DNA of 64,000 nucleotides from Gordionus sp. m RMFG-2023 (Eukaryota; Nematomorpha; Gordioida; Chordodea; Parachordodidae): positions 36,805,561 through 36,869,560 of the forward strand of contig NC_088775.1 of NCBI RefSeq assembly GCF_954871325.1. The letters are read 5' to 3'. A program made the translations under genes and the position numbers. The notes below the pieces were generated by a model. It saw only the letters and a program-made list of their open reading frames with translations, made no database searches and was not told the origin of the DNA. Of the stretch, positions 11,260 through 22,106 are shown one piece after another (the stretch's first letter is position 1; every line of letters begins with the position of its first letter).

Positions 11260-13525
11260 GGGTCAATTCCATATCAAATCAATCACTTTACAACACAAAC
11301 ATCTCAGATTTTGCTGAAATTTGGTATATAAGTTAATGAAGTGTTGTAATTGCCCCTTAACTCTACAAGAACCGGAGATATAGGGTCTCAAAGTAGCTCT
11401 GCGAGGTTATTTTTCGAAATAAATGATTTTTTAAAATCGGGATAACTTTAATATTAAATATAGTATATTTATCTATCATGGCTCATTTTATATCCCTAAG
11501 TAAACTCTTCCATATATTTTAAATGTTAATAATTTAATTTATAAATTTTTTTAAATCGCGGTCAAAAATTTGTAATTAATTTTTTTAAATGTTAGTATAA
11601 ATTTTTTTTTCCAATTTTCAGATATTTTGTAAAGAGTATCAAGAATTATTCATATAAAAATTTTCAAAGTGGTAAAAAAAGAATTAAGTAAAAGAAATCC
11701 AAAAAATAAAAAAACAGCTAGATGGCGTTAATAATTTTAAATAGCTTAAGATTTTATTTTTGAAAATATAAGTCAATCTACCTTTTATTTATATCCTATA
11801 ATATAATATTTGTTGAATAAAATCGCATTTTGGCACAAAAATAAAATTTCCGCTAGATAGCGCAAGTATTCTAAAATAAATAAATATGATTTAAATTAAT
11901 TATCTATATTACAAAATTAATAATTCATTGAATCATATAAGTTATGTTGCTATATCCGATTCGTTGGAACATAATACGTGTTTATTTCAAAAAAAATTAA
12001 TAAACTTTCTAAAAAATTATTTTTTATCAGAGCCTAAATACATTTATTATTATTCCGATGGGTCCGCGGCCCAATATAAAAACAGGAAAAATTTCATAAA
12101 CTTGTGTTAACATAAGGTAGACTTCGCTATCTCAGCAGAATGGCATTTCTTTGCTACTGCGCATGGGAAAATTGCCTGCGATGGAATAGGAGGAACTGTG
12201 AAACGCATGGCTGCACGGGCTAGTTTACAACGACCTTATGAAAATCAAATAAAATCTTGCGATTTCTTCAAATTCGCTGAGGAAAATATAAAAAATATTC
12301 ATTTTTCTTATACATCCCATGAAGAATATCAAGAGGAAGAATTTATAAAAGATCGGTTTTTCAAAAGCTCTTTTCAACCTGGAACTCAAAAAATTCATTC
12401 AGTTTATCCTGTTAGCTTATCACAAATAATTACGAAAAAATATTCCTGTGCTATTCAAAACAGAAAATATTCAAAATCGAATAGGCGAGGTATCAACCAA
12501 TGATATAAAAGGGTATGCATGCTTTTATGATAATGAAGGGTGGGTAGCTTATATACTAGCCATTATTAGTCCTGAGGAGGTAAAGGTTATATTTTTACAC
12601 CCTAATGGAACATCTAATTCCTTTTACTATCGATCGATAATAAGATATTCTTATTCGTCCGAAAAGTGATATTCTAACTGTTGTCAATCTTTTGACCACT
12701 ACAGGAAGAACTTTATAATCTAACTCGTGAAGAATTCGAAATGGCTGTAAACAAATTAAATTTACGGATATCAATATAACCAAGCTTCTATACTATAATT
12801 AATTTTACTATGAATTAAATTAATAAAATATTATAGAATAAATAAAAATATCTACTGACATATTTCACAAAAATGAGGTTTTTACCTATTTTAGAATACT
12901 TGCTCTATCTAGCGGAAATTTTATTTTTGTGCCAAAATGCGATTTTATTCAGCAAATATTATATTATAGGATATAAATAAAAGGTAGATTGACTTATATT
13001 TTCAAAAATTAAATTTTAAGCTATTTAAAATTATTAACGCCATTTAGCTGTTTTTTTATTTTTTGGATTTTTTCTATTTAATTCTTTTTTTACCACTCTG
13101 AAAATTTTTATATGAACAGTTCTTGATACTCTTTACAAAATATCTGAAAATTGGAAAAAAAAATTTATACTAACATTTAAAAAAATTAATTACAAATTTT
13201 TGACCGCAATTTAAAAAAAATTTATAAATTAAAAATTAATCCCATTTAAAATATGTGGAAGAGTTTACTTAGGGCTATAAAATGAGCCATGATAGATAAA
13301 TATACTACATTTAATATTAAAGTTATCCTAATTTTAAAAAATCATTTTTTTCCAAAAATGACCTCGCAGAGCTACTTTGAGACCCTATATCTCCGGTTGT
13401 AGTAGAGTTAAGGGGCTAATATTTTGGATTCGTCAATTACAACACTTCATTAACTTATATAAAAAATTTCAGCAAAATCGGAGATGGTCGACTTGTAAAG
13501 TGATTGATTTGATATGGAATGACCC
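11260..13525 (+). mobile_element. Long-TIR DNA transposon of a possibly undescribed family, copy 1 (internally deleted)
   Basis: Inverted repeats of about 630 bp run 11260-11890 and 12893-13525, with outer ends GGGTCAATTCCATATCAAAT and its inverse. The sequence atca flanks the element at 11256-11259 and 13526-13529. A paralogous unoccupied copy near 13931-13950 reads 'aggtactattatccttc' where the joined flanks read 'aggtattatcatccttc', so the duplication is exactly 4 bp. The interior (about 11920-12775) encodes the C-terminal half of the family protein only. Relatives are at 34576-41350 and 44861-47540. The Sola superfamily also uses 4-bp duplications and is the first family to compare. Confidence 0.85.
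11916..12777 (+). pseudogene. Putative transposase of the long-TIR family, C-terminal half
   Basis: Three adjacent frames give one protein. The first (about 11920-12107) reads ISDSLEHN...YYYSDGSAAQYKNRKNFIN. The second (about 12120-12490) has AEWHFFATAHGKIACDG followed by IGGTVKRMAARASLQRP and ends in a basic region. The third (12448-12669) holds YACFYDNEGWVAYIL...FLHPNG, and a last piece near 12700 reads TTTGRT. I recognise this order from uncharacterised proteins repeated in many invertebrate genomes. Conserved acidic residues in SDG and CDG, plus the family's upstream acidic residues, would suit an RNase-H-fold DDE nuclease; that is inference. Interruptions are a stop near 12108 and frame changes near 12480 and 12670. 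The N-terminal half is absent, so the copy cannot be autonomous. Confidence 0.7.
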
Positions 13526-14160
13526 ATCATCCTTCTTTAATTAAATGGGCTCTGACAGTAGGGTAAATTTTACTGCCAAACAGTGGATGCAAATTCACTG
13601 CACTGGATATACCCCCTTTTGGGTGGTGGAAGCAACTTAATTGTGTGTTTTTAATATGATAAACTATTAATGATTAGATGCAATGATACACCACATTAAT
13701 TTTCACAGAATAACTAATTAATTTTTTTTATAATCATTCATTAATTTTATTTATAGATTTACCATGAAATATTTTGTTACAATTATGGATTCATATAATC
13801 ATTCAAAAATTCTAATATATTGAGACGAATAATCTAAAAAGATAAGCACACTATTTATTAATTATATATTTTTTTATTTTTCCATGTAAATTACTGTCGG
13901 GCCCTGACAGTATGGTAAATTACTGTTAATTAGAATCAGGTACTATTATCCTTCTTTAATTAAATGGGCCTTGACAGTAGTGTAAATTTTACTGCCAAAC
14001 AGTGGATGCAAATTCACTGCACTGGATATACCCCCTTTTGGGTGGTGGAAGCCATTTAAATGTGTGTTTTTAATATGGTAAATATTAATGATTAAATGAT
14101 GATACACCACATTAATTTTCACAGAATAACTAATTAAATTTTTATATTAAATATTAACAG

Positions 14161-15280
14161 TTGAGTCTTTAAATCTTCCATCAAGTTTATTCTGAAATCT
14201 AGATATATATTTGCGTACCATCTTTAAATCTTCTATTAAGTTTATTCTGAAATCTGGGTATATATTTGCGTATCATAATAATATTTTCATAGAGTTTTCC
14301 ATATGATTTATAAATAGAACTGGTAGATAAATTGAATGCATCTTGAGTTTGGTAAGGTGATTACTAGTGAACCGATTAAACTATAATTATTTTTATTGGA
14401 CAAATATGTTTTAAAAGAACACAATTGGCTAAATTTGATTGACGCTTTTTGAGAATATTATTATTAAATAATTTGCTGATAGCCCTTCAAGATGACGGGG
14501 AATCAGAATTATCTACTTTATTTTAATTAGCTTCTATTTGATATCCATAAAAATTTATGCTGATAAAAATATTCCCAACCATCCAATACCTAGATCCGAC
14601 CACTTAAAGTGATTTAACATAATAGTCAAAAGAGATTTTAATTACCTTTTATTGATACAGGGATCCAAACTATAACGAATGTTGGTTCGGTTTAGGTTCA
14701 GATAAAAATAACGAGTCAAGGTTCAGGTTCATAAAAATAATAATATCAGTTCGGTTAAAACTTTAAATAGGTTCAAACTTTTTCACATACAAGCGTATTA
14801 AAATTATGTAAAGAAAAATAAAGATTTTTAAAATTTTATCACTATTCTCTAAAAAATAATATTGAACCATGTATCATTAAAATATTTTCAAGATTTTCTT
14901 CTGTCAAATAAATTTATAAGAAGAAAGATAAATTTTATGACTGAGAACACTTCTATGTAAAACTGATTTATGAATCTCAATTGGTTATTAAGTATCTTTA
15001 AAAGAGTTAAAATATCAAAAGATTCAAACAGGTTCACAGGCACTCTTTGGCTATATTCAGGTTCGAATAACAAATATTTTAACGGTTCAGGTTCGGTTTA
15101 AGCTTATCGTATAAAGAGGAATATAAAATACGTAATAATTTTCATTGCCTTTATTTCATAAATCTATTAAAAAATTTTGTGCATATAATGATTAACAAAT
15201 ATTTCTAACAAGAAATATCATTTTATTTTGCATTTTAATTTGCTATCTATCTTTCCTAGAGTAACTTTTATAATATATTT
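14161..15280. other. Decayed MITE remains
   Basis: A 60-bp local duplication ('ttaaatcttc...atatatttgcgtatc') lies at about 14168-14275. A solo end of the 'GATAGCCC' MITE lies near 14470. A segment at 14680-15105 is bounded by 'ggttcggtttaggttca' and 'ggttcaggttcggttt' words, suggesting a hAT-like non-autonomous element. No gene is supported. Confidence 0.4.
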
Positions 15281-16215
15281 TTCTTCTTTAAAAAAAAACA
15301 CTATCAGGAATTTCATCCTTTTTTTTTAAAAAAATATCTTGAAAACTTATTTTCTCCTTTATATTTTCCATAATTCAAATCTATCTTTTCTTTAACATCT
15401 TTCGTCTTGCTTTTCTTTTACATTAAATTTTATACTCTATATCTATTTTACAATTTACCTTCCAATCTTTTAATTTTCACACTAAACCCAGAAACCTCTA
15501 TCATAATCCTAAAACTTAGATATCACACACAAACCTTCTAACACTCATTTCTTTATAATGAAGCGCGGTTAACAATTTAAAACATTTATACACATAAAAT
15601 TTAACTCATTTATCTAGATAAACTATTATTCAATAACATATATAAAGTATTATACATTTATATATCCGAAATTTTATTTATAAACATTTAAACTCATTAA
15701 TCCGTGACTTCTTAACTTTCAATTATTCTTTCTACATGTTTAACATCTAGGATTTAAAATACTTTTATCTTGACACATTATTTTTATATTCCATTCCTCA
15801 TAATATTCTCTTTTTTAAAAAAATATCATATCCATTTTTTCCCTTAAACACCACATTTAGCAAAATATTTACCAATTTTTCTTTACACATTTTTAATTCT
15901 TTAAAAATATTCCCTTTCTATTTATAAAAATTCCTATTTTTTTTTCCATTACAAACTATTAATAATTCCTTCCTTTATTTATTACATATTCCACACCCTC
16001 TTTTTTTCTATAAACTTTTATCTTCAGTATAATACATTCACATCAAAATTCAATATTTTAAATAACATAATTACTTTTAACCTTTATCTTTTTTTAAAAC
16101 TTATAAATATCTCTTTTTAGAACATATCCAATTTCAACTTTAATTTCTTCCTTTCATTTCTTTTTCCTTCCATCTATTTCATTCTACTTCCACTTTCTTG
16201 TTTTTCCTTTTATAA
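15281..16215. repeat. Second G-depleted pyrimidine-rich tract
   Basis: For about 900 bases the plus strand is almost free of G and rich in T and C, with the composition of 1-1020 ahead of the LINE. No open frame or repeat unit is evident. It may be a detached LINE 5' region; this is inference from composition only. Confidence 0.4.
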
Positions 16216-16850
16216 TATCATTAAAATATGTGATTTATAGCGCTTTTGCACTCTGACGTTGAAGATTTAATAGAGCAGGTATTCCTCATTTCCATCTAAC
16301 TGGAACTAAATTAATTAAAAATGAGAAGCTCTCTACACGTTTGTGGGCAAGCCGCAAGTACATATACGCGCAAACAGTTCGAAAAGTTGCTTAAACGTCT
16401 ATAGACATAAAAAATAAAGCAGGGCAAAAAAGGCTATACCCAAGAACTATAATATAATTTAATTACTTTAAGGGTTGGGGCGTTATGATAATTTTAAGTT
16501 TAAAATTTCTTTATGTAAGTTAATTGATTTCAAATCGATTTTGAGAAGTTTTCATGTATTTGATTACTTTACATATTGAAGGATTTATTGATTACTATCA
16601 AAAATAAAGAATTTAATATATCATATCATTGTATTTCATATTTTTATAATTTATCCTAGTGATATAGATATGTATTTGATAATAATATCGTTATTTGTAT
16701 ATGGTATATGATTGAAGAAAATTTGAAGTATCTCCCTTTAAAACGAATAGTTTTTTGATAAATCTCTTATAGTTATTTAGTTTTATAAATTGTTTCATAT
16801 TGATATTTAACCATCACATCTTTAATAATTTTATAGTACCATAGTGATTT
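16216..16850. other. Stretch without recognised features
   Basis: A slightly GC-richer block at 16230-16440 ('cgcttttgcactctgacg', 'cacgtttgtgggcaagccg') stands out from its surroundings but encodes nothing recognisable. The rest is plain AT-rich DNA. Confidence 0.3.
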
Positions 16851-17497
16851 GTACTTTGTGTACCATTTGTATGTATAAAGCCATGTGATGGCATCATGCA
16901 CTATATTGTGATCATGTGGGCTAGAAACCGGATTCGGCGTTTTTTTAATGTCGTTGAGATGATTATTGGATTCAGAGGAGGAAATTATTTATAAAGTATT
17001 GGAGTCGTCTATTTTCTGTTTTGTTAATTTCCCATATGTCACCTCCATAGACTAATATGGGAATAATTATCTAGTTGAAGTTACTTAGTCTGACGAGATC
17101 TCCTTTGTTCACAATTTTATATAGAGGTAGAAATCACCTCTCGCCTTTTGTATTTTAATTTTCATTTCCTATTTGCAACTACCCTTATTATCAGTCTACT
17201 ATTTTAACTGCGTTAGCTACCGTAAAATTTTGAGCGGTGGCGCGTATGGGAGGGGAGAATAACCGTTTTGTTGAAATATATCTCTAGTCCAACTCTATGA
17301 CTTAAGGCTTCTATTCTTCGATATTTTTGGTTATCACTACAAAGTCATCTGCATATGATATTATTTATTTTCTAAAAATAGCATCTCTTTTGACCCTCTA
17401 TCAATTAAATCAGTCGCGCCAAGTGCATCTTTAATGATTTTATTTATTATGACGTTAAACAAAAGTGGCGATACAACCTTGTTTTACACCTTTTTTT
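16850..17497 (-). pseudogene. LINE reverse transcriptase fragment (YADD type)
   Basis: Minus-strand frames read GVKQGC followed by the LFNVIINKIIKDALG type of block, then ISYADDFVVI near 17350 and ILVYGGDIWEINKTENRRLQ near 17000-17060. These match the finger/palm region, the catalytic YADD box and the downstream YGSETW-type segment of common animal non-LTR retrotransposons. It is a different family from the YIDD element at 1138-4036. Several frame changes and stops break it. The upstream RT blocks are missing because a hAT end (17511) abuts it. Confidence 0.7.
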
Positions 17498-17895
17498 TTC
17501 TGAAATTTTTAGAGTTGTTAAAAGATCCTTTTTAATGGATCTAGATACAGATACATCTTCTAAAAATTTATCTAGATACAGATACAGCGTCCAAAAGGTT
17601 ATCTTGTTACTGATACAATTGTAAATATATCTAGATACAGATACATTTTATTATACTCTTAGATGAGGTTTGAATAAACCGAAATTAGGATTCTATTGTG
17701 AAAATTTATGAAATGAGCTAAAAAATTTATCGACTCGATATCACATTTATCAAAATATAACTAAAATAATGATTTTTAGATATTAATATAATATATGAAT
17801 AATTATTAGATTTCATTAATAAAATAATATAATATATGATTAAATGATTATAAATAATTATTAGATTTCAGTAATAAAATATTTTCAAAATTTTG

Positions 17896-19570
17896 GACCG
17901 GCCGCCGACCTTTCTTGGTTACACCGAAAACGCCGCCGTTTAAGATAATCACGCCGGCCGCCGCAAATTTCTTTCATATTTTATACCTTTTTATTATAAT
18001 AATTGGTCAACATCAATCTTGTAATTTTTTAATGTCAATAGGATTTTGATTAATTTTTATTCTACTATTTTAAAATCATAATTATATTGACGTCATTATA
18101 GAATTCAATCAATTAAAAATCTAAAATTCCAAATTACCATAATTTTACATATTTTTAAAATGGATGCATCTACATTTAATAATTCTATAAATAATTTTAG
18201 TATCTAACTCTAAATAATAAAAAATCCATAGTCAGGAAATTTTTTGCAAAAAATTAGAGAAATTATTACTGCTCTAAGATACAAAACTGCAGAGGTTGAA
18301 TTTGAATTCGAGGAATATCAAAGAAAATGCCTACAATAGATTTAATATCAGACATGTTAGATCTTAACAGCATTGATCCATACCCGGATACCCGTTTTCA
18401 AATTGGCAATACCAATGATAATAATAACAATAATTCCAGGCATATGAAAACCTTAAAATTAAATGTTCCATCCCAACACGTTGGCATAGTATATTAATTA
18501 TGCTAGAAAGCATATCTGGATTAAATAAGAATTTAATTAATAATGTTTTGAAAAGAATTGTGAAGCACTTTCTCAAATTAGGAATCTGATCTGGTAGAAG
18601 AACTATTAGCATTTCTTTCAAAATTTAAAGAAACTGTCGAATTTCTTTCAGTACAAAAAGGGCCTACTTTAAACTTGGCATTACTTTTTAGAAGTGAAAT
18701 TGAAACACATTTAATAGTAAATGATAGTGATAGTTCTGAAATTATTTCACGGAAAATATGCTAAAAAAACTTGCGTTACGATCGGTTTGTAATCTGCAAG
18801 TAATATATAATATTCTTTTATTTTTTATTTAAAATTATCTAGGTATTGGCTTCTCTTTTAGATCCAAGATTTTAAAAATTGACAATTGTATCAAAGTATT
18901 TAATAGAGCAAAATTGCTCAGCTTGAATTTATAATAAAACATCTTAAACTTTAGAGAGTGATGATAATCAGTTAGTAAATATAGCTAATGAGGACGAAGA
19001 TGAATTATTAAATTCAAGTTATTTGACAAAATTGGCAAATAAACATTCAACAAATATATATTATGATTCCAAGTTAGGTGACTTAGAACAAGAATGCCAC
19101 AGTTTTCTTGAAAAACGACATTCACAAGATATGGACGTTCTAAATTTTTGGAGAGAAAAGAAGAATCAACTTCCCAATCTTTTCAGGCTCGACAAAAATA
19201 TTCTTTGCATTCCGGTGACTAGCACACCTAGAAAGAGTTTTCTCTACCGCTGGATTGACGTTAAATTCAAGGAGATCATCATTATGTCCCGAAAATTTAA
19301 ATAAAATAATTTTTATACATGATATTGATAATTATAAAATTACGAAATTGATTTTGGATATAATAAGCTTTCTATTAAATGAATATTAAATAATATGCCG
19401 AGATATCTGTAGAAGTATATTTTTTTGTTTTTTTTAAAAAATTAATAGGCAATTAAAAAAATTTAAGTTATAAAAATTTATAACTGCGTCGATTTACGAC
19501 GATTTTATTGACGGCGGCTAAAAATCTGTGCGCCGGCCGCCGATAGTTTCGTCGGCGCACAGGTCTAGAT
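17896..19570 (+). mobile_element. hAT family A inserted in family B copy 1
   Basis: GC-rich subterminal repeats of 'ggccgccg' type lie at both sides (17897-17965 and 19500-19565), and the right end reads GTCGGCGCACAGGTCTA. Transposase remains lie on the plus strand at about 18300-19310. The left terminus appears shortened relative to the right. Confidence 0.65.
18560..19313 (+). pseudogene. hAT transposase, C-terminal part
   Basis: Plus-strand frames give FKETVEFLSVQKGPTLNLAL (about 18625), VLASLLDPRF (about 18843) and an open segment at 19023-19304 with LEQECHSFLEKRH, LNFWREKKNQLPNL and ILCIPVTSTP. Reading on in the next frame gives ERVFSTAGLTLNSRRSSLCP. Together these are the LDPRF block and the C-terminal dimerisation domain of hAT transposases. 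One frameshift just before ERVFS and earlier stops break the gene. The N-terminal half, including the BED finger, is absent. Confidence 0.8.
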
Positions 19571-20263
19571 ACTAAAAAGTCTTTCTACCGGGGCGCTGGA
19601 AGGGATGTGTTATTTATATTTAATGAATAACAATTTTATAGCAGGATATTGTTTAAAAATACTAAAATCTCTACATTCATTTTTGAAAAAAATATTTAAA
19701 ATTTGATGATTATCAGAATTTAAATCATTAACAATCATATCTCCCTGATGTGGGATACTGAAAAAAATCGGATATTAAATTATTAGTTTTTTTACAGGTT
19801 AATTGTTAGCACTCAGTTGAAGACTTTGATAATTCATCAACTAATCTTTCTATTAATTGTTTTTTTTTATTAATATTTTCATCCATTTCTAATAAATATC
19901 TATTATTTTAAAAATAATTTCTAAAAATTTAACATAGTTTTCCTAATTTAATGAATCAGTAGCATCTATACAAATATCTCCTTTAATATAAGTTATCAAA
20001 AATATTTTATGAAAATTAACATATAAAATATATAAAAATCAGTAAATTAACAAATATATCAAAAATTAGCCAATAAGGAATTGCTGTTTATTATTGTACA
20101 TTGTGTCATTTGAGAAAATCTAAAAAATAGAAATTACTTTATAAATCTTTATCTCTAAAAATAATTAAAATTTACATGTTATTGTACAAGAGCCTTTTTA
20201 GACTTTTGAGGTCGACCTCTGCCTCATTTTTTCATGATGTAATTTTGGTATTATACAAAATTA

Positions 20264-22106
20264 CAGAGTTGTTAAAATATCTAGATATAAAAATGTTATA
20301 TCTGTATCTAGATAGATTTTTGATTAAAGTATCTGTATCTAGATATTATTTTAGAGGTATCTGTATCTGTAAAAATACTTGAATGTAAAATTTATTTTAT
20401 TTCATATGAGCATATAGCTCAATATTATATATATTAAAAAATTATATATATATGTAAAATATTAAAACTTATATATAAAAAAGAATATATAAATATTAAT
20501 TAAATATTATGTCCAAGTTATCAATAACAAGCAAATTCTAATTATGCCATTTTTAATTGTAATGGAATTGGTGTTTTATTTTATTCTATTATATTAATTT
20601 TTAAGATTAATATTGATGACGAGAATGACGACATTCCATGGCCAATTTATAGACCATATTTTAAAATAATATCTCAAAATAAAGAAAACAAATTTCAGTT
20701 AGCATTACCTCAACTTGCAACATTGTAAAACATTTAAGGGTAATAGATACTAAATAAATGTTTACAATTTTAATTTTAAATTTTAAGAGAAAACATCAAA
20801 CACTCTTAATCCAAATAAAAAAGGGGGAAGGAGAAAAAATCTATTAAAGAAAATATTGGACTAGGATCATCGTCCATTGATTTTTTTCCCAAGAGACCTC
20901 AGACTTTAACCCAAACCACTTTAGATGATTTAATAACTTATTTTATTATAGATAGCATTCAGCCATTTTCAGTTTTTGAAAATCCATCATTTATAAAAAT
21001 GATCAAGACATTAGCTCCACAAAAAAATATAATTTGCAGACAGACAATGGTTGCTAGAATTTCCTAAAGATGGGAGAATGAAAAGAAAGAAATCATTAAA
21101 AGTCTAATAGAACCAACGTTAATATGCACAACAGCAGATTGTTGGAGTGTCTATCGCCGGTATAGCTAACATTAAAATTTGTATAATTATTTAATTACAA
21201 ACAAATTATTTGAGCTGTTTTAAGAAATGTTAATTTTTAGTTCATACATAGGAGTCAGTTCACAGCTTATTACTGTGCAACTATTTCCCAGCTCATTATT
21301 AAATTGAAAAATTTTAAACAAATGAACCTGAAATTTTGTTTACCACTCTTAAATGCCTTACTTAAAGGGATTGAAGATAGGTAAATTAATAATAAATTAA
21401 TCAATATTTAATAATTCTAGGTTTATTGGGACAATTTTTGAAGATGAAAATATTTTGTCAAATAATTTAATACCCGATTTTTTTCAGTATCCAACAGCAG
21501 GAGATATGATTGTTAATGATTTAAATTCTACAAATTTTAAATAGTTTTTTCAAAAATGAATCCCGAGATTTTAGCATTTTTAAACAATATCCTGATATAA
21601 AAATGTTATTCATTAAATATAACACCACAATCCCTTCCAGCTCCCCTGTTGAAAGACTTTTTAGTATAGCTAAAAATGTCATTACAGATAAACGAGGATG
21701 TTTTAATGACCAAAATTTTGAAAATATTTTATTACTGATATAATCTAATAATTATTTATAATCATATAATCATATATTATATTATTTTATTAATGATATA
21801 TAATAATTATTTATATTAATCATATATTATATTAATATCTAAAAATCATTATTTTAATTTTTTGATAAATGTGATATCGAGTATAAATTCTTTAGATCAT
21901 TTCATGAATTTTCACAATAGAATCCTAATTTAGGTTTATTCAAAACTTATCTAAGACTATAATAAAAAATATATCTGTACCTAGATACATTTTAAATTGT
22001 ATCTCTATCAAGATAACTTTTTAGAAGCTGTATCTGTATCTAGATAAATTTTTAGTCTCTGTATCGGTATCTAGATCCATTTAAAAAGTATCTTTTAACA
22101 ACTCTG
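20264..22106 (+). mobile_element. hAT family B, copy 2, inserted in the gypsy 3' LTR
   Basis: The ends CAGAGTTGTTAAAATATC and its inverse ...ACAACTCTG bound 1843 bp. The 8-bp flanks caaaatta (20256-20263) and ctaaatta (22107-22114) differ by one base. Subterminal repeats of 'atctgtatctagata' occur at both ends. The target sequence is the gypsy LTR, whose other copy reads ctaaatta uninterrupted at 26755-26762. Confidence 0.88.
20590..21741 (+). pseudogene. hAT transposase (BED-type), family B
   Basis: Plus-strand pieces in order are: WPIYRPYFKII with a degraded BED finger (about 20640); TTLDDLITYFIIDSIQPFSV then FENPSFIKMIKTLAP (20910-21025), the typical hAT N-terminal block; TLICTTADCWSV (about 21120), the catalytic D..W region; and SSSPVERLFSIAKNVITDKR with NFENILLLI (21630-21741), the C-terminal dimerisation domain. 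Stops and frame changes lie between the pieces, and the middle of the protein is strongly shortened. The element may therefore have moved with transposase supplied elsewhere. Confidence 0.8.

Larger units (their letters stand above)
10430..14160. repeat. Quasi-palindromic cluster of a 'ggcagtaaaatttaccctactgtc' repeat
   Basis: Copies of one repeat, marked by 'tggcagtaaaatttacc', 'ctgtcagggccc' and 'acacacaattaagt', occur forward near 10440-10620 and 10870-11070. They occur inverted near 11130-11259, 13526-13900 and 13930-14160. The symmetry centre is near 11100. The long-TIR transposon 11260-13525 has split one inverted copy. The structure is a foldback-like array; no protein is encoded by the repeat. 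Confidence 0.75.
17511..20170 (-). mobile_element. hAT family B, copy 1 (minus), split by another hAT
   Basis: The end AGAGTTGTTAAAAGATCCTT and the segment 17511-17895 are the inverse of the right 390 bp of copy 2 (21716-22106). Sequence 19571-19860 is the inverse of copy 2's 21420-21660, including the serine-rich VERLFS region. The two parts are separated by the hAT at about 17896-19570, with about 40 bp of family B lost at the junction. The 5' terminus of this copy is not visible. Confidence 0.75.
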
